Positions 26,248 through 35,553 of a stretch of DNA of 64,000 nt are shown here, one piece after another. Below the pieces are notes generated by a model, which saw only the letters and a list, made by a program, of their open reading frames with translations, was not told where the DNA came from and ran no database searches. The position numbers and the translations under genes were made by a program. The stretch lies in contig JAFEAJ010000012.1 in assembly GCA_018266455.1 (NCBI GenBank), positions 24,176-88,175 of the forward strand, given 5' to 3'. Position 1 is the stretch's first letter. Each line of letters starts with the position of its first letter. The DNA is from Bacteroidota bacterium (GTDB taxonomy: Bacteria; Bacteroidota; Bacteroidia; Chitinophagales; Chitinophagaceae).

Positions 26248-27417
26248 ATGAAAATATTTCCTCTTTTCGCTTTTTCAGCTTTGCTGCTCTTTGCATGCAA
26301 AAAAGAACAGGGCGGCAACGGCAATGGTGGCGACAATAATAATAGCAGTTCGTATTTAAAGATCAGCGGCCGGTACCTTAAGGACGCGAATGGGGCAGAT
26401 GTTTTTATGCGGGGCGTTAATGTTGATGCCTACAAAGAAGGATGGGAAAATGACGTGGATGATGTTGCTGCTGCAGTCGCAAAAACCAAGGCTAATGTTG
26501 TTCGGTTAGCGTGGTGGACGCATATTAACGGAAGCCCCGAGCCACAGGCAGGCACCACTTATTATACCCCAAATGATCTTGACCATGCCATAACTGCATT
26601 TGCGGGCCTTGGCATTTTACCGATCCTCATGCTGCATGACCTTACCGGGAAAAACGATCCCCAGCAGTTCCAGAACATCATCACAGCATTTTGGACAAGC
26701 CCGTCAATAGTATCTGTAATAACCAAACATCAAAACCATTTAGTGATCAACATGGCGAACGAATGGGGCGCTAATTATTTCACCAATCAAAACAATTATT
26801 CGCAGAACGACATTACTACCTACATTGATACCTATAAAACAGCTATTACTGCCATCCGCAATGCCGGCATAAAAGTTCCGCTGGTGATCGATGCTTACGG
26901 GTATGGCGACAGGGAGGAAATTTTTACTTCCGGTTCCTATGGTCAAAATGTTAGCAACGGGCAGCACCTTTTGAACCAGGACCCATTGCATAATCTTATT
27001 TTTAGTGTGCATGCCTATTATTGGGAAAACGACTGGCAAACGAATCAGCCCACAGTAGATCCAACGCCTCGATTAAACAGTATTGCAAACAGTGGCCTGC
27101 CATTTGTTATTGGCGAAATGGGCAACATATTGCCCGATGGCAGTGCCGGTACGGGATATGCTGATTTTTTAACCAAAGCGAACAACCTGGGCATTGGTTA
27201 CCTGGCATGGGCATGGTACAACGATGGGACAACAGACCAGACCGGTACAGCGCCTTATGCCATGAACATTACGATCAATAACAAACCACAGGGAGATGGC
27301 GTAACCATTCCTTCCTCACCCAATGATAATTCATGGGGCTATAATATTTTAAATGCAAATGGATATGGGATAAATACTGCGTTACCGGCCACAAAAAAAA
27401 TTGCATTCCCCAACTAA
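26248..27417 (+). CDS. GH5-family glycoside hydrolase lipoprotein
   Basis: 389-residue lipoprotein: lipobox LLFAC with lipidated C17, followed by KKEQ and a Gly/Asn-rich linker to about residue 36. The TIM-barrel glycosidase shows the family 5 signatures: RGVNVDAYKEGW, NVVRLAWW, the acid/base E172 in NMANEWG, SVHAYYWEND (H255, Y257) and nucleophile E290 in FVIGEMGN, then YLAWAWYND. Family 5 members of this appearance are endo-beta-mannanases or cellulases; the exact polysaccharide cannot be read off. Being lipid-anchored, it acts at the cell envelope, possibly on the surface. No SusC/SusD or other carbohydrate genes flank it, so it is not part of a visible utilisation locus. Confidence 0.9.
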   Translation: MKIFPLFAFSALLLFACKKEQGGNGNGGDNNNSSSYLKISGRYLKDANGADVFMRGVNVDAYKEGWENDVDDVAAAVAKTKANVVRLAWWTHINGSPEPQAGTTYYTPNDLDHAITAFAGLGILPILMLHDLTGKNDPQQFQNIITAFWTSPSIVSVITKHQNHLVINMANEWGANYFTNQNNYSQNDITTYIDTYKTAITAIRNAGIKVPLVIDAYGYGDREEIFTSGSYGQNVSNGQHLLNQDPLHNLIFSVHAYYWENDWQTNQPTVDPTPRLNSIANSGLPFVIGEMGNILPDGSAGTGYADFLTKANNLGIGYLAWAWYNDGTTDQTGTAPYAMNITINNKPQGDGVTIPSSPNDNSWGYNILNANGYGINTALPATKKIAFPN

Positions 27418-27758
27418 GGTTATATACTCTGAAAAAAACAAACCTGTAACCATCTTCATTGCCTGTTGTTGCTGCTGTCCCCGCTGGAAAAGCAGCAACA
27501 CGCTCTTCGGCTGTTGCCAGTTCAATTTAATGAGCTTACCTGCCATGTGCCCAAGAGGCGTGGCCATTACCTAATGAAAAATTATTGCCTTACAACTCAA
27601 GGCTGGCCTATATTTAGCCCTTTTTTTAGAATCGTTTCCTCATCGAAAAACAGATTTGCATTTTTTCTACAGAGAATGCAATTGTGCCCCATCATCACTA
27701 TTCGCCCTTTTTAAATGCTGTTCACCAATATGCCTATTTTTAAAACTTCCCGAGTTTC
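27418..27758. other. Intergenic region, no supported gene
   Basis: About 340 bases after the GH5 gene. An 82-codon plus-strand frame shows no signal, domain or plausible composition and is not called. No clear terminator stem for the GH5 gene was found. Confidence 0.4.
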
Positions 27759-27766
27759 TAAGTTTG
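27759..27766 (+). promoter_or_regulatory. -7 element for the YWKNG-repeat lipoprotein
   Basis: TAAGTTTG, full match, 18 bases before the ATG at 27785; short leader predicted. Confidence 0.45.
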
Positions 27767-27784
27767 GCAGGAAAATAATACAAT

Positions 27785-29269
27785 ATGAACCGCACCGCTT
27801 TTTTCTTCTTTTCTTTTATTATTATTTTCGGCTGTAAAAAAAATCCGGGGATACTTGTACCAGCCCCTACTATCACTGCTATCAGCCCTTCTTCGGGTGT
27901 TGCCGGAGCACTGGTAACAATCACAGGAAAAAATTTCAGCACAACTGCTCTTGATAATACCGTCAGGTTTAATGGCACTTCTGCTACAGTAAAAAGTGCC
28001 AGTGCAACAACGCTGGTGGTAACCGCACCTTCTGGTGGAAGCACCGGGCTTATAAGTGTATCTACAGCTGGCGGCAATGCAAGTGGCCCGATATTTACTT
28101 ATCAGGCAACGCCAATACCAACAATCACCTCCATCACACCCGATTCAGGAAGCGCGGGGACTATCGTAACTATCAGCGGCTCCAATTTTAAAACCACTGT
28201 TGCCGGCAACACCGTAAAATTTAATGGTGTAGCCGCCTCTGTGCAAACAGCAACTGCAACAGCGCTCACCGTGCTTGCCCCAGGTGGTAGTTCTTCAGGT
28301 GCTATAACTGTTACAACCAGCGATGGCGCTGCTACCGGGCCGGTGTTTACATACACATCAGACGTGTATGTTGTTGGCAAAGGAACTGGCGGATGGGGGT
28401 ACTGGAAAAACGGGTCTTTCACTGCAATGCCATCCAATTGTGTGGAAGCATGGTCCATTTATGTTGATGGTTCGGATGTTTATATTGCTGGTGCAGATAT
28501 GAATACAGGAGGCCCTGCTTATTGGAAAAATGGCGCTACAATAGACCTTCCAATGACAGCGGGCCACAATGGAGGCAGGGCACATTCTGTGTTTGTTAAT
28601 GGCACGGATGTTTATGTAGCTGGTTGGGATTTTGTGAATGGAGCTAATGCATTGCCACGATGCTGGAAAAATGGTGTTCCGATCACTGTTTCTTTAAGTA
28701 GCGGAAATATTAGCGCCGGCCAGCCTGTTGTAAGTGGCGTAATATATAAAGTGATTGTGTCAGGCACCGATGTATATCTGGCCGGATCACAAGCTCCATT
28801 CTCAGGGAACCAGGTTGCTACTTACTGGAAAAACGGCACTCCATCTCCTTTAACAGACGGGACTGCTGTTTCAGAAGCTTATGGCATTTTTGTATCTGGA
28901 TCAGATGTATATGTTGCAGCTAACGATGGCACTACTTCTAAATACTGGAAAAATGGGGTTGCCAGTGTTTTAAACACTCCCGGCAATTTTTCAGCTTATC
29001 CAACTGGCATTTACGTCTCAGGAACAGATGTATATGTAAGCGGTTACTATCGCGATGTGGCTAAATACTGGAAGAACGGGACTATGGTTGACCTTACCGC
29101 CACGGCTTCCAACCCGATTGCAAACGAAGCTGCAACGGGCATTACTGGGCTTGGTTCAGACATATACATCTGCGGAAATGATAATTCTGCGGGATACGGT
29201 TACTGGAAAAACGGTACATTCACCACCTTATCTGGAGCGAGTATATTGAATGGCATTTTTGTGAAATAA
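27785..29269 (+). CDS. IPT/TIG lipoprotein with seven YWKNG repeats
   Basis: 494-residue lipoprotein (lipobox IIFGC, then KKNPG). Two consecutive IPT/TIG immunoglobulin-like domains (about 25-108 and 109-190) share the pattern ITxIxPxSGxAGxxVTIxGxNF ... VxFNGxxAxVxxATAT. From about 193 to the end the chain consists of seven units of roughly 40 residues, each with a core like V-x-G-x-D-V-Y-(V/I)-A-G followed by (Y/C)WKNG; WKNG occurs seven times (GYWKNGSF, AYWKNGAT, RCWKNGVP, TYWKNGTP, KYWKNGVA, KYWKNGTM, GYWKNGTF). The regular spacing suggests a seven-bladed beta-propeller. Function unknown; surface binding is plausible because IPT/TIG domains usually present other modules. Confidence 0.85.
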   Translation: MNRTAFFFFSFIIIFGCKKNPGILVPAPTITAISPSSGVAGALVTITGKNFSTTALDNTVRFNGTSATVKSASATTLVVTAPSGGSTGLISVSTAGGNASGPIFTYQATPIPTITSITPDSGSAGTIVTISGSNFKTTVAGNTVKFNGVAASVQTATATALTVLAPGGSSSGAITVTTSDGAATGPVFTYTSDVYVVGKGTGGWGYWKNGSFTAMPSNCVEAWSIYVDGSDVYIAGADMNTGGPAYWKNGATIDLPMTAGHNGGRAHSVFVNGTDVYVAGWDFVNGANALPRCWKNGVPITVSLSSGNISAGQPVVSGVIYKVIVSGTDVYLAGSQAPFSGNQVATYWKNGTPSPLTDGTAVSEAYGIFVSGSDVYVAANDGTTSKYWKNGVASVLNTPGNFSAYPTGIYVSGTDVYVSGYYRDVAKYWKNGTMVDLTATASNPIANEAATGITGLGSDIYICGNDNSAGYGYWKNGTFTTLSGASILNGIFVK

Positions 29270-29287
29270 TATCCAGTCATTTTTTTT

Positions 29288-29320
29288 CACAATTCAAATT
29301 CATAATTCAAACTCTTATTA
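29288..29320. repeat. AT-rich intergenic repeat of the CATAATTC type
   Basis: CACAATTCAAATTC, CATAATTC and AAACTCTTATT follow the pattern AATT...CATAATTC...AAA also found between permease genes at 49947-49993, 54957-54998 and 57421-57461. As there, it ends just before a start codon (29330). Confidence 0.4.
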
Positions 29321-29329
29321 AAATTGTAT

Positions 29330-29794
29330 ATGCAACTATCTTGCAGACAAATAATTTTGGCCTCTGTAATTAGCTTAACCTGCCATTCTGTTCGGTCGCA
29401 AAGTATAGTGGGCTCGTGGAAGACTGTTAGCAATATTATTGAGGACGTTGACGGGAAAAGCAGGGACATGTCTGCCCGGTTAAACCAAAAATGGCCATGC
29501 CTGGCAGAGCTGCAAACCATTTTCAATGCGAATGGCACACAGGTCATGAAATCGCCAAAAAACTGCGGGCCTATTGATTACAATAAACTGCCGGCCTCTA
29601 CATGGAAGATGATAGGGAATACCATCAGCATTACCAATAATAGCATGCCATCGCCTCTTGGCAACACAGCCACGTATTCTGTAAAATTCATTGGTAACAG
29701 GGCAATTTTTATTCACGAATACACCAGGGAAGAAAAAATAAAGCTACATACCCCTAATGCTAAAAAACTGGTCATCACCTACCAAAAATTTTAA
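29330..29794 (+). CDS. Secreted lipocalin-like protein
   Basis: 154 residues from the ATG at 29330 (a TTG two codons earlier is the other option). An N-terminal hydrophobic segment ends near HSVRSQ, a likely signal peptide cleavage. The mature part begins SIVGSWKTVSN, the GxW opening of lipocalin-like domains, and continues with the beta-strand pattern CLAELQTIFNANGTQVM, STWKMIGNTISITNN, ATYSVKFIGNRAIFIHEY. Two cysteines (in KWPCLAE and PKNCGP) could form a disulfide. Ligand unknown. Confidence 0.6.
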   Translation: MQLSCRQIILASVISLTCHSVRSQSIVGSWKTVSNIIEDVDGKSRDMSARLNQKWPCLAELQTIFNANGTQVMKSPKNCGPIDYNKLPASTWKMIGNTISITNNSMPSPLGNTATYSVKFIGNRAIFIHEYTREEKIKLHTPNAKKLVITYQKF

Positions 29795-30007
29795 CCATTG
29801 CGGGTCAGGAGCGACTTAGCTGGTTTGAAATTTTTAGATTTAAGATTATTCTCAGGCAAGTTGTTATGCATCTTAATTAAATGGACAGCTCCTTGATTTC
29901 TACGGGCAGGAGAAGCCAACATGCAATTATTTATTTTGCTGCCGGCAAACCAATGCTTTTTTCTTATTTTCAGGATGGCAACTGTTCGTCAATCTATTCC
30001 TTTCATC

Positions 30008-31873
30008 ATGCGCCATCTTATCTTTTTTGCGTTCACGGTTCTTTGTCTTAATAATAAAAGTTCCGGCCAACAACACAACGGTCCGGTCCCCATCAGCGAA
30101 GCCCGGGCAGCTTTTAAGCTCAGCCCGCAACAACCGGATTCAGCGCTGGCCATCTCTGAAAAACTTATCCTTCAATCGCAAAAATCAGGCGACAAAATAC
30201 TGGCAGCATTTGCATACAAAGCAAGGGGCTGGGCTTATAAACATAAGGGCCTTCCCGAAAAATCTTATCCTGACCTGTTTGAATCAGCAAAATTATTTAA
30301 AGAGCTCAACGAGCAAAGGGAAGAATTAATGATGTATGTCAACATAAGCCTTGCCTATTCCAGCCAAAGTGAATTTATTAACAGTGCCAGGTATCTTATT
30401 CTTGCTGATTCACTGGCTCAGAAATTAAATGACCTGAAAGGAAAAGCCGAAATCAAACGGCTGATGGGCATCCTGTACCGCGAACAGGGACAATATGAAA
30501 AATCAATCCCTTTTTTTAAGGAAAGCATGTCCATGTACCAATCGTTAATGGATACAATAAGTTTTTTTGGCGCAGCTTCCAGCCTTTGTATTGCCTATAT
30601 GGCCATACATCACCCCGACAGCAGCCTGTTGATTTTGCGCCAGTGCAGCCCGCTCATCAATGCATTGCAGGGAAGGGACTATGAAAAAAGCATGCTGAAC
30701 GAACGTTTCGGAGATGCCTACTATGCCTCTTCTGAATATGAAAAAGCTTATACCAGTTATAAAAATGCATACAAGGTTTTTGAAGCAACCAATAGCAAAG
30801 CGGATATGGCTTATGAAGAGATGAATATGGGAAAGAGCCTGATAAAACTAAAAAGAACCAAAGATGCAGCATCTACCCTCCTATCGAGCTACCGGCTTAA
30901 TGACAGCCTAAAGATGCTCAATTACCTTCCGGACGTTGCACACCAATTTGCCCTTCTTTACCAGGCCACCGGCGATTGGCGCAAGGCATATAACTGGCTT
31001 GAAAAAGAAAGTGTGCTGAAAGACAGCTTGCAGCTAAAGTCACAGAACGAAAAAACAGCCCAGTTGCAGGCACAATATGAAACTGATAAAAAAGAAAAAG
31101 AGATAAGCCTTTTGAAAAAAGACCAGGAGCTCAGCCATGCTATACTCCAGAAACAACAAGCTGCACAGCGCTGGTACACCATATTTTCCTTTCTGATTTT
31201 ATTGATTGCAGTGCTCATCATCAACAGGTACAGGACAATTCAAAAAGCAAAACGTTTATTGGAAATCGAAAAAATGCGCGGTAGCATTGCCAGCGATTTG
31301 CATGACGACATTGGCTCCACTTTATCAAGTATCAATATCATGAGCAAGCTTGCCTTGGAAACCCCTGCAGAAGAACATAAGATCAATAAACAGCTTTTGA
31401 AAATTAATGAAAACTCCAGGTTTATCCTGGAAAACATGAGCGACATTGTTTGGGCCATTAACCCGGTGAATGATGACTTTGAGAAGGTTATTTATAAAAT
31501 GAGAGAGTTTGCAGCCGATATTTGTGAGCCATTAAACATCCATTATGTTTTTACGGAAAGCGGGAATTTTAAAGGCAAAAAACTGAATCTCGATGAACGA
31601 AAAGAAATATACCTCATTTTCAAAGAAGCCATTAACAATGCTGCCAAGTATAGCAAGTGCTCAGAAATCAATATTGATATTATTGCAACAGGCAACGAAA
31701 TGGTATTGCAGGTAAAAGACAACGGCGCCGGTTTTGCCCGTAGCGAAATAGCAGAAGGAAACGGCCTGAGGAATATGGAAGAAAGGGCAGGAAAAATAAA
31801 TGCCTTCTTTGACCTGAACACCGGCAGGGGCAAGGGCACTTCAATAACCTTAACCATAAAATCACATGATTAG
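30008..31873 (+). CDS. TPR sensor histidine kinase, NarX/HisKA_3 type
   Basis: About 621 residues from the ATG at 30008, chosen because it starts the signal peptide (MRHLIFFAFTVLCLNNKSSGQ); earlier in-frame starts at 29921 and 29975 add a second hydrophobic stretch. Periplasmic tetratricopeptide repeats fill roughly residues 30-360 (Y-x-K-A-Y patterns such as SEYEKAYTSYKNAY), then a coiled coil, a membrane helix (about 389-406), a HisKA_3 dimerisation domain with H432 in ASDLHDDIGSTLSSI and an HATPase domain with EAINNAAKYS, DNGAGF and NGLRNMEERA. The following NarL-type regulator, 48 bases downstream, is the cognate partner. It sits between two IPT/TIG lipoprotein genes. Confidence 0.91.
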   Translation: MRHLIFFAFTVLCLNNKSSGQQHNGPVPISEARAAFKLSPQQPDSALAISEKLILQSQKSGDKILAAFAYKARGWAYKHKGLPEKSYPDLFESAKLFKELNEQREELMMYVNISLAYSSQSEFINSARYLILADSLAQKLNDLKGKAEIKRLMGILYREQGQYEKSIPFFKESMSMYQSLMDTISFFGAASSLCIAYMAIHHPDSSLLILRQCSPLINALQGRDYEKSMLNERFGDAYYASSEYEKAYTSYKNAYKVFEATNSKADMAYEEMNMGKSLIKLKRTKDAASTLLSSYRLNDSLKMLNYLPDVAHQFALLYQATGDWRKAYNWLEKESVLKDSLQLKSQNEKTAQLQAQYETDKKEKEISLLKKDQELSHAILQKQQAAQRWYTIFSFLILLIAVLIINRYRTIQKAKRLLEIEKMRGSIASDLHDDIGSTLSSINIMSKLALETPAEEHKINKQLLKINENSRFILENMSDIVWAINPVNDDFEKVIYKMREFAADICEPLNIHYVFTESGNFKGKKLNLDERKEIYLIFKEAINNAAKYSKCSEINIDIIATGNEMVLQVKDNGAGFARSEIAEGNGLRNMEERAGKINAFFDLNTGRGKGTSITLTIKSHD

Positions 31874-31921
31874 GGCAAACCTTTTCCCCGGCATAAACCG
31901 GAATTTTACAAAAGGCAACTC

Positions 31922-32560
31922 ATGCAACCGGGCGTAATCATATATGAAGATAACCACCAGTTAAGGGAAAGCATAGCCCAACTGATAACCTTTTCCAGCG
32001 AATATGTGCTGCTGGGAAGTTTCCCCAATGTGATCCATGTAGAAGACCAGCTAAAAGAATTTCGGCCCGACATTATTCTGATGGATATTGAGATGCCGGG
32101 AGGAATGAATGGGATTGAAGCGGCCCGAAAAATACGTGCCATTGATCAGCAGGTGCCCATTATCATGCTCACCGTTTTTGATGACAATAAAAATGTGCTG
32201 GATGCCATCTGCGCGGGCGCCTCCGGCTACCTGTTAAAAAAACATTTATCAGGCCGCCTGCTGGAAGCTATCCGAGAAGTGCTGACTGGAGGTGCACCGA
32301 TGAGCCCAAGTGTAGCCCGAATGGTCATTAGCAGCATGCAGAAACCACCACGAGCCCCTGAAAATAAATATCACTTAACCCCCCGGGAAACTGAAATACT
32401 CCAGGCATTATCCCAGGGTGCGGGGTATAAAACAATCGCATCGCAATATTTTATCACATTGGATACGGTGCGGAGCCACATAAAAAAAATCTACCAAAAA
32501 CTACAGGCCCATTCTCAATTAGAAGCTGTTGCAAAAGGCAAGGATGCGGGTATTGTTTGA
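31922..32560 (+). CDS. NarL/LuxR-family response regulator
   Basis: 212 residues. Receiver domain 1-120 with E9/D10, phospho-acceptor D55 in ILMDIEMPGGMNG, T in IIMLTVF and K in YLLKKHLS; C-terminal LuxR-type helix-turn-helix (about 148-205) with HLTPRETEILQALSQG and TLDTVRSHIKKIYQKL. Partner of the upstream TPR/HisKA_3 kinase (48-base gap, same strand). Targets may include the neighbouring lipoprotein genes; this is inference from location. Confidence 0.95.
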   Translation: MQPGVIIYEDNHQLRESIAQLITFSSEYVLLGSFPNVIHVEDQLKEFRPDIILMDIEMPGGMNGIEAARKIRAIDQQVPIIMLTVFDDNKNVLDAICAGASGYLLKKHLSGRLLEAIREVLTGGAPMSPSVARMVISSMQKPPRAPENKYHLTPRETEILQALSQGAGYKTIASQYFITLDTVRSHIKKIYQKLQAHSQLEAVAKGKDAGIV

Positions 32561-32652
32561 TACTGGCCGCATCTATTCAAAAAAACCACATCAATAGGGG
32601 ATTTCCTTAAACTGTTTCCTGAGCAAACTTTGCCTCATCAATCATTTAAAGT

Positions 32653-33753
32653 ATGAAAACGATTTACTCATTACCGGTCATTTGCATTTGCTGGTTTGCC
32701 GCATGCAAAAAAACCAATTCAAACCCGTCCGGCAACGGTGGCAATGGGGGAAACAATGGTGGCCAAAGCGATACCTTATCTGTAACAAGTTTTTCTCCCG
32801 CCCATCCCTATTCTACAGACGAAGTTACCATCACAGGCACCGGCTTTAACCCCGATAAGACTAAAGACAGTATTTATTTCAATACAGCAGATGCGCGAAA
32901 TTTCGGGACAGGCTATGCCACCATCACCCAGGCCAGCGCTACGCAAATAAAATTTATAATGCCTCCTGATTCCGTTACCGGGTTTATGGACCTGGCTGGT
33001 GACGATGACGGCGTGGTTGATATCAAAGTAATTGCCAACGGCAAAAGCAAGTTGATCACCAAAGCCATTAAATTTAAAATGAAATGTCAATTGTACGGCA
33101 TAAGTATTCCAGCCAATCTTCCTGATTATCCGCGACCTGATGATACGCTCTTTGTAGAAGGCCGTGGGTGGAGCTTAACAGGCACTTCTTTATCCATTAA
33201 TGGGCAGGCAATGAATTTATCTCGTATTGACAGCAGCCAGGTATGCTGTGGAAATTATGCTACCTGGTGGTTTGGGTATACTTTTTTGCCAAAAACATTT
33301 TTTGGAGAGATTAATAACGAGGACACCACAAAACTGATCCCCGCAACTGTTACCAATGCTGATGGAAGCACAGACCAAAAAATGATCCCGTTTTTTCTTT
33401 CACCTATGATGCGCATAGACAGCATAACCATTCCAGGCGCTACTTTTGTTCCAAGCATTGGTTACGAAATATCCAAAAACCAGGTTATGTCCAGCGGCGG
33501 AAATTTGAACGTAGCTGTTTTTGGGAAAAACCTGAAAAGCTGGACCATTGCTACTTTTGGCAAAAGCGACGGGTTTACCGCAACCACTATCAGCCAAACG
33601 AGCCTCGGTGTTTCGGGATTTCCAGATAATACTTCAATACCGATCAGCGCCGGTACACTAACCCCCGGTTACACGTATACTTTATTTTTCTCAAGGCCTG
33701 GGCCCAGCGGCCCTGTCAGTTACGGCGGCACTCATTTTTTGGTGCTGAACTGA
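32653..33753 (+). CDS. IPT/TIG-type lipoprotein
   Basis: 366-residue lipoprotein: lipobox ending FAAC then KKTNSNPSG and a Gly/Asn-rich linker (to about 40). An IPT/TIG domain follows (LSVTSFSPAHPYSTDEVTITGTGFNPD ... TQIKFIMPPDSVTG). The remaining two thirds are beta-rich with repeated motifs of the type ISIPANLPD.. and DTLFVEGRGW, and a last segment (NLNVAVFGKNLKSWTIATFGKSDGFTATTIS) resembling a second IPT-like module. No enzymatic motif. Follows the kinase/regulator pair by 92 bases on the same strand and ends at a strong terminator, so it may be part of that unit. Confidence 0.78.
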   Translation: MKTIYSLPVICICWFAACKKTNSNPSGNGGNGGNNGGQSDTLSVTSFSPAHPYSTDEVTITGTGFNPDKTKDSIYFNTADARNFGTGYATITQASATQIKFIMPPDSVTGFMDLAGDDDGVVDIKVIANGKSKLITKAIKFKMKCQLYGISIPANLPDYPRPDDTLFVEGRGWSLTGTSLSINGQAMNLSRIDSSQVCCGNYATWWFGYTFLPKTFFGEINNEDTTKLIPATVTNADGSTDQKMIPFFLSPMMRIDSITIPGATFVPSIGYEISKNQVMSSGGNLNVAVFGKNLKSWTIATFGKSDGFTATTISQTSLGVSGFPDNTSIPISAGTLTPGYTYTLFFSRPGPSGPVSYGGTHFLVLN

Positions 33754-33900
33754 GCGCATGCCTGTATTTAAATGTTTGTGGCGATCTGAAAAAACATGAA
33801 ATCAAAAAGAAGATCAAAATGATTACCATTCAGAAAAGGCAAAAATTACCCGTAAACCGGCATCCTCTATTCAAATTATTAAACCCTGTAAAAGCTAATG

Positions 33901-33932
33901 AAAGAGGCGGAAGCCATCATCCGCCTCTTTTT
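33901..33932. terminator. Intrinsic terminator, bidirectional
   Basis: AAAGAGGCGGA (33901-33911) pairs with TCCGCCTCTTT (33920-33930) around an eight-base loop, with T residues following. It separates the IPT/TIG gene from the convergent YXWGXW gene. Confidence 0.88.
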
Positions 33933-33952
33933 AATTAGTTATGACCAAAGGT

Positions 33953-34789
33953 TTACCATTCCCTGCGGCGACGCTCGCCCCTCGGGGCTGTATTAGGGCG
34001 TGGGTTGCTCATCTGCCGCTGGTTTGGGCGCATCTGCATATTTTCATTATTCCTATTATTGGGGCGCATCTGCACCGGATGGCCATTGCCGTTAAACCTG
34101 TCTCCACCAATTTGGTTCATGGCAACGGTATGTGGTGCACCATGGTTTACGGAAGCCAGTTGATTGTGGTCCATGCCGGCTGTATGCTGGTGGTCAAGTT
34201 GTGCTGAGGTTGCTTCCACATGTTGCTCCCGCATGGCAGCCTGCTCCTGCGCATTTGGCTGGGCAGTAACCCCACCCGGGCCATTAAAACTTGTTCTGTT
34301 TATAACGGTCGTATTATTGATCACTGTTTTGTTTACGTAAGTATTGTGCACAACCGTCGTGTTCACATTCACTACTGCTGTGTTATAACGGAACACGCCT
34401 CCCATCCACATGCCTCCAACAAAGCCAATGCCTCCATAACCAAAACCATAATTAATGCCACCATAGTAGCCAATGTGCATGCCCCAATAACCGGGATGCC
34501 ATCCATAATATCCGCCTACAAAACCCCAATAGCCCGGGGTCCACAAAAAGCCCGGCCTCGGAGGAGAAACCCAAACGCCTGGCACCCAATAATAGCCGTC
34601 AGGGCCATAAGCCCAGTAACCCGGCGTCCATAAATACCCGTCAATAGGGCACGGTGGCTGCGCATAAACCGGCATAGCCGGAGGTGCAATCGTTATTGAA
34701 ACACCGGCACTGATCACCTGCGACTTTGCATTTGAAATAAGGAACAAGGAAAGTGCTAAAGGAATGATGTTTTTAAGTGTGATTTTCAT
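33953..34789 (-). CDS. YXWGXW-repeat secreted protein
   Basis: About 278 residues; start at ATG 34789 giving a signal peptide (MKITLKNIIPLALSLFLISNAKSQ). Residues ~45-115 hold tandem aromatic/glycine repeats of the YxWxPGYW kind (YLWTPGYWAYG, YYWVPGVWV, FLWTPGYWGF, YGWHPGYWG), the YXWGXW family pattern, then a Gly/Tyr-rich zone, an Asn/Val/Thr strand-rich stretch (VVNVNTTVVHNTYVNKTVINNTTVINR) and a Gln/Asn/Arg-rich basic tail ending ERRRREW. Such proteins are exported and of unknown function, often associated with the outer envelope. Confidence 0.83.
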   Translation of the reverse strand: MKITLKNIIPLALSLFLISNAKSQVISAGVSITIAPPAMPVYAQPPCPIDGYLWTPGYWAYGPDGYYWVPGVWVSPPRPGFLWTPGYWGFVGGYYGWHPGYWGMHIGYYGGINYGFGYGGIGFVGGMWMGGVFRYNTAVVNVNTTVVHNTYVNKTVINNTTVINRTSFNGPGGVTAQPNAQEQAAMREQHVEATSAQLDHQHTAGMDHNQLASVNHGAPHTVAMNQIGGDRFNGNGHPVQMRPNNRNNENMQMRPNQRQMSNPRPNTAPRGERRRREW

Positions 34790-35115
34790 AAAAGGGGTTT
34801 TAAGATGAATAAATATCATCATAGACCGTACAAATTACAGGCCGTTTAAGAGAAATTAAGTTAACGGGATGTAAACGGGGCTGGTCGAAGATCCAACGTG
34901 GTTAAGAAGCTGTTTGAGCCCGATTAAATAATCGGGCAAAGCCAACGCTGCCGAAGCTATTACGGAGGGAAAGAAGTTATCAGCTATTTAAGCTTTGGAA
35001 AAGCTTAATTGCGGGCATACAGCATCTCGATACCATTTTAAACAGGCTCTTTATCTCTATGCACAAACAAAAAAAATTCCAGGAAGAAACATTTTAATAA
35101 AGTGCGCACAGGATA
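34790..35115. other. Intergenic region with hairpin and imperfect inverted ends
   Basis: Contains the perfect inverted repeat GCCCGATT (34918-34925) / AATCGGGC (34930-34937). The flanks AAGCTGTTT (34907-34915) and AAACAGGCTCTTT (35040-35052) are roughly inverted relative to each other, about 140 bases apart. This could be the scar of a small mobile element, but no transposase or target duplication was found. Confidence 0.3.
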
Positions 35116-35523
35116 TTAATAAAACAATTTCGATAATATATTCTCTGCATCATTGGTTGCCGGTTTCAGCCCCAAAAATTTATTCATTTGCTGCTTAACT
35201 AAAATCCCGGCAAGTTTTGTTTTCAAAGCGCCGAAGAGGTTGCTTTGCTTTTTTGCGTATGCTTCCTTATCCGACGACATATAAGGAAGGATTTTTGATT
35301 TATTGGACAAATAACTGCTGACTGCCGAGGTTACTTTAGGGGCCTGCGCTTTTGTAAGCGACAATGCAGGCTCCAGTTGGCCCATAATATTTTTTGTTAA
35401 AGTGTTCACATCAAAGCCTGTGGCCGAAGCAGCCGACGGGACATTGCCCAGTATATCGTCAGTTTGGGCAATAGAGGCTTTAACAAGCAGCAGCAAGGCA
35501 AAAGCAAAAAATACCTTCTTCAT
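35116..35523 (-). CDS. Small secreted helical protein, unknown function
   Basis: 135 residues with a signal peptide (KKVFFAFALLLLVKASIAQ, cleavage after IAQ). The mature chain is mostly predicted helix, rich in A, S, L and K (LTKNIMGQLEPALSLTKAQAPKVTSAVSSYLSNKSKIL ... LFGALKTKLAGILVKQQMNKFLG). No cysteine and no catalytic motif. The family is not recognised by name. It has a good promoter and is transcribed alone. Confidence 0.68.
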   Translation of the reverse strand: MKKVFFAFALLLLVKASIAQTDDILGNVPSAASATGFDVNTLTKNIMGQLEPALSLTKAQAPKVTSAVSSYLSNKSKILPYMSSDKEAYAKKQSNLFGALKTKLAGILVKQQMNKFLGLKPATNDAENILSKLFY

Positions 35524-35553
35524 GGTGTTTAGCTTTATTGATTAGCAATTGTT

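Noticed and set aside
27466..27714. 82-codon plus-strand frame after the GH5 gene
   Set aside because: Cys/Leu/Phe-rich low-quality translation with no family resemblance; treated as non-coding.
34907..35052. Possible small insertion-element scar with inverted ends
   Set aside because: The two ends match imperfectly, there is no transposase and no target-site duplication could be seen; only the hairpin at 34918-34937 is certain.
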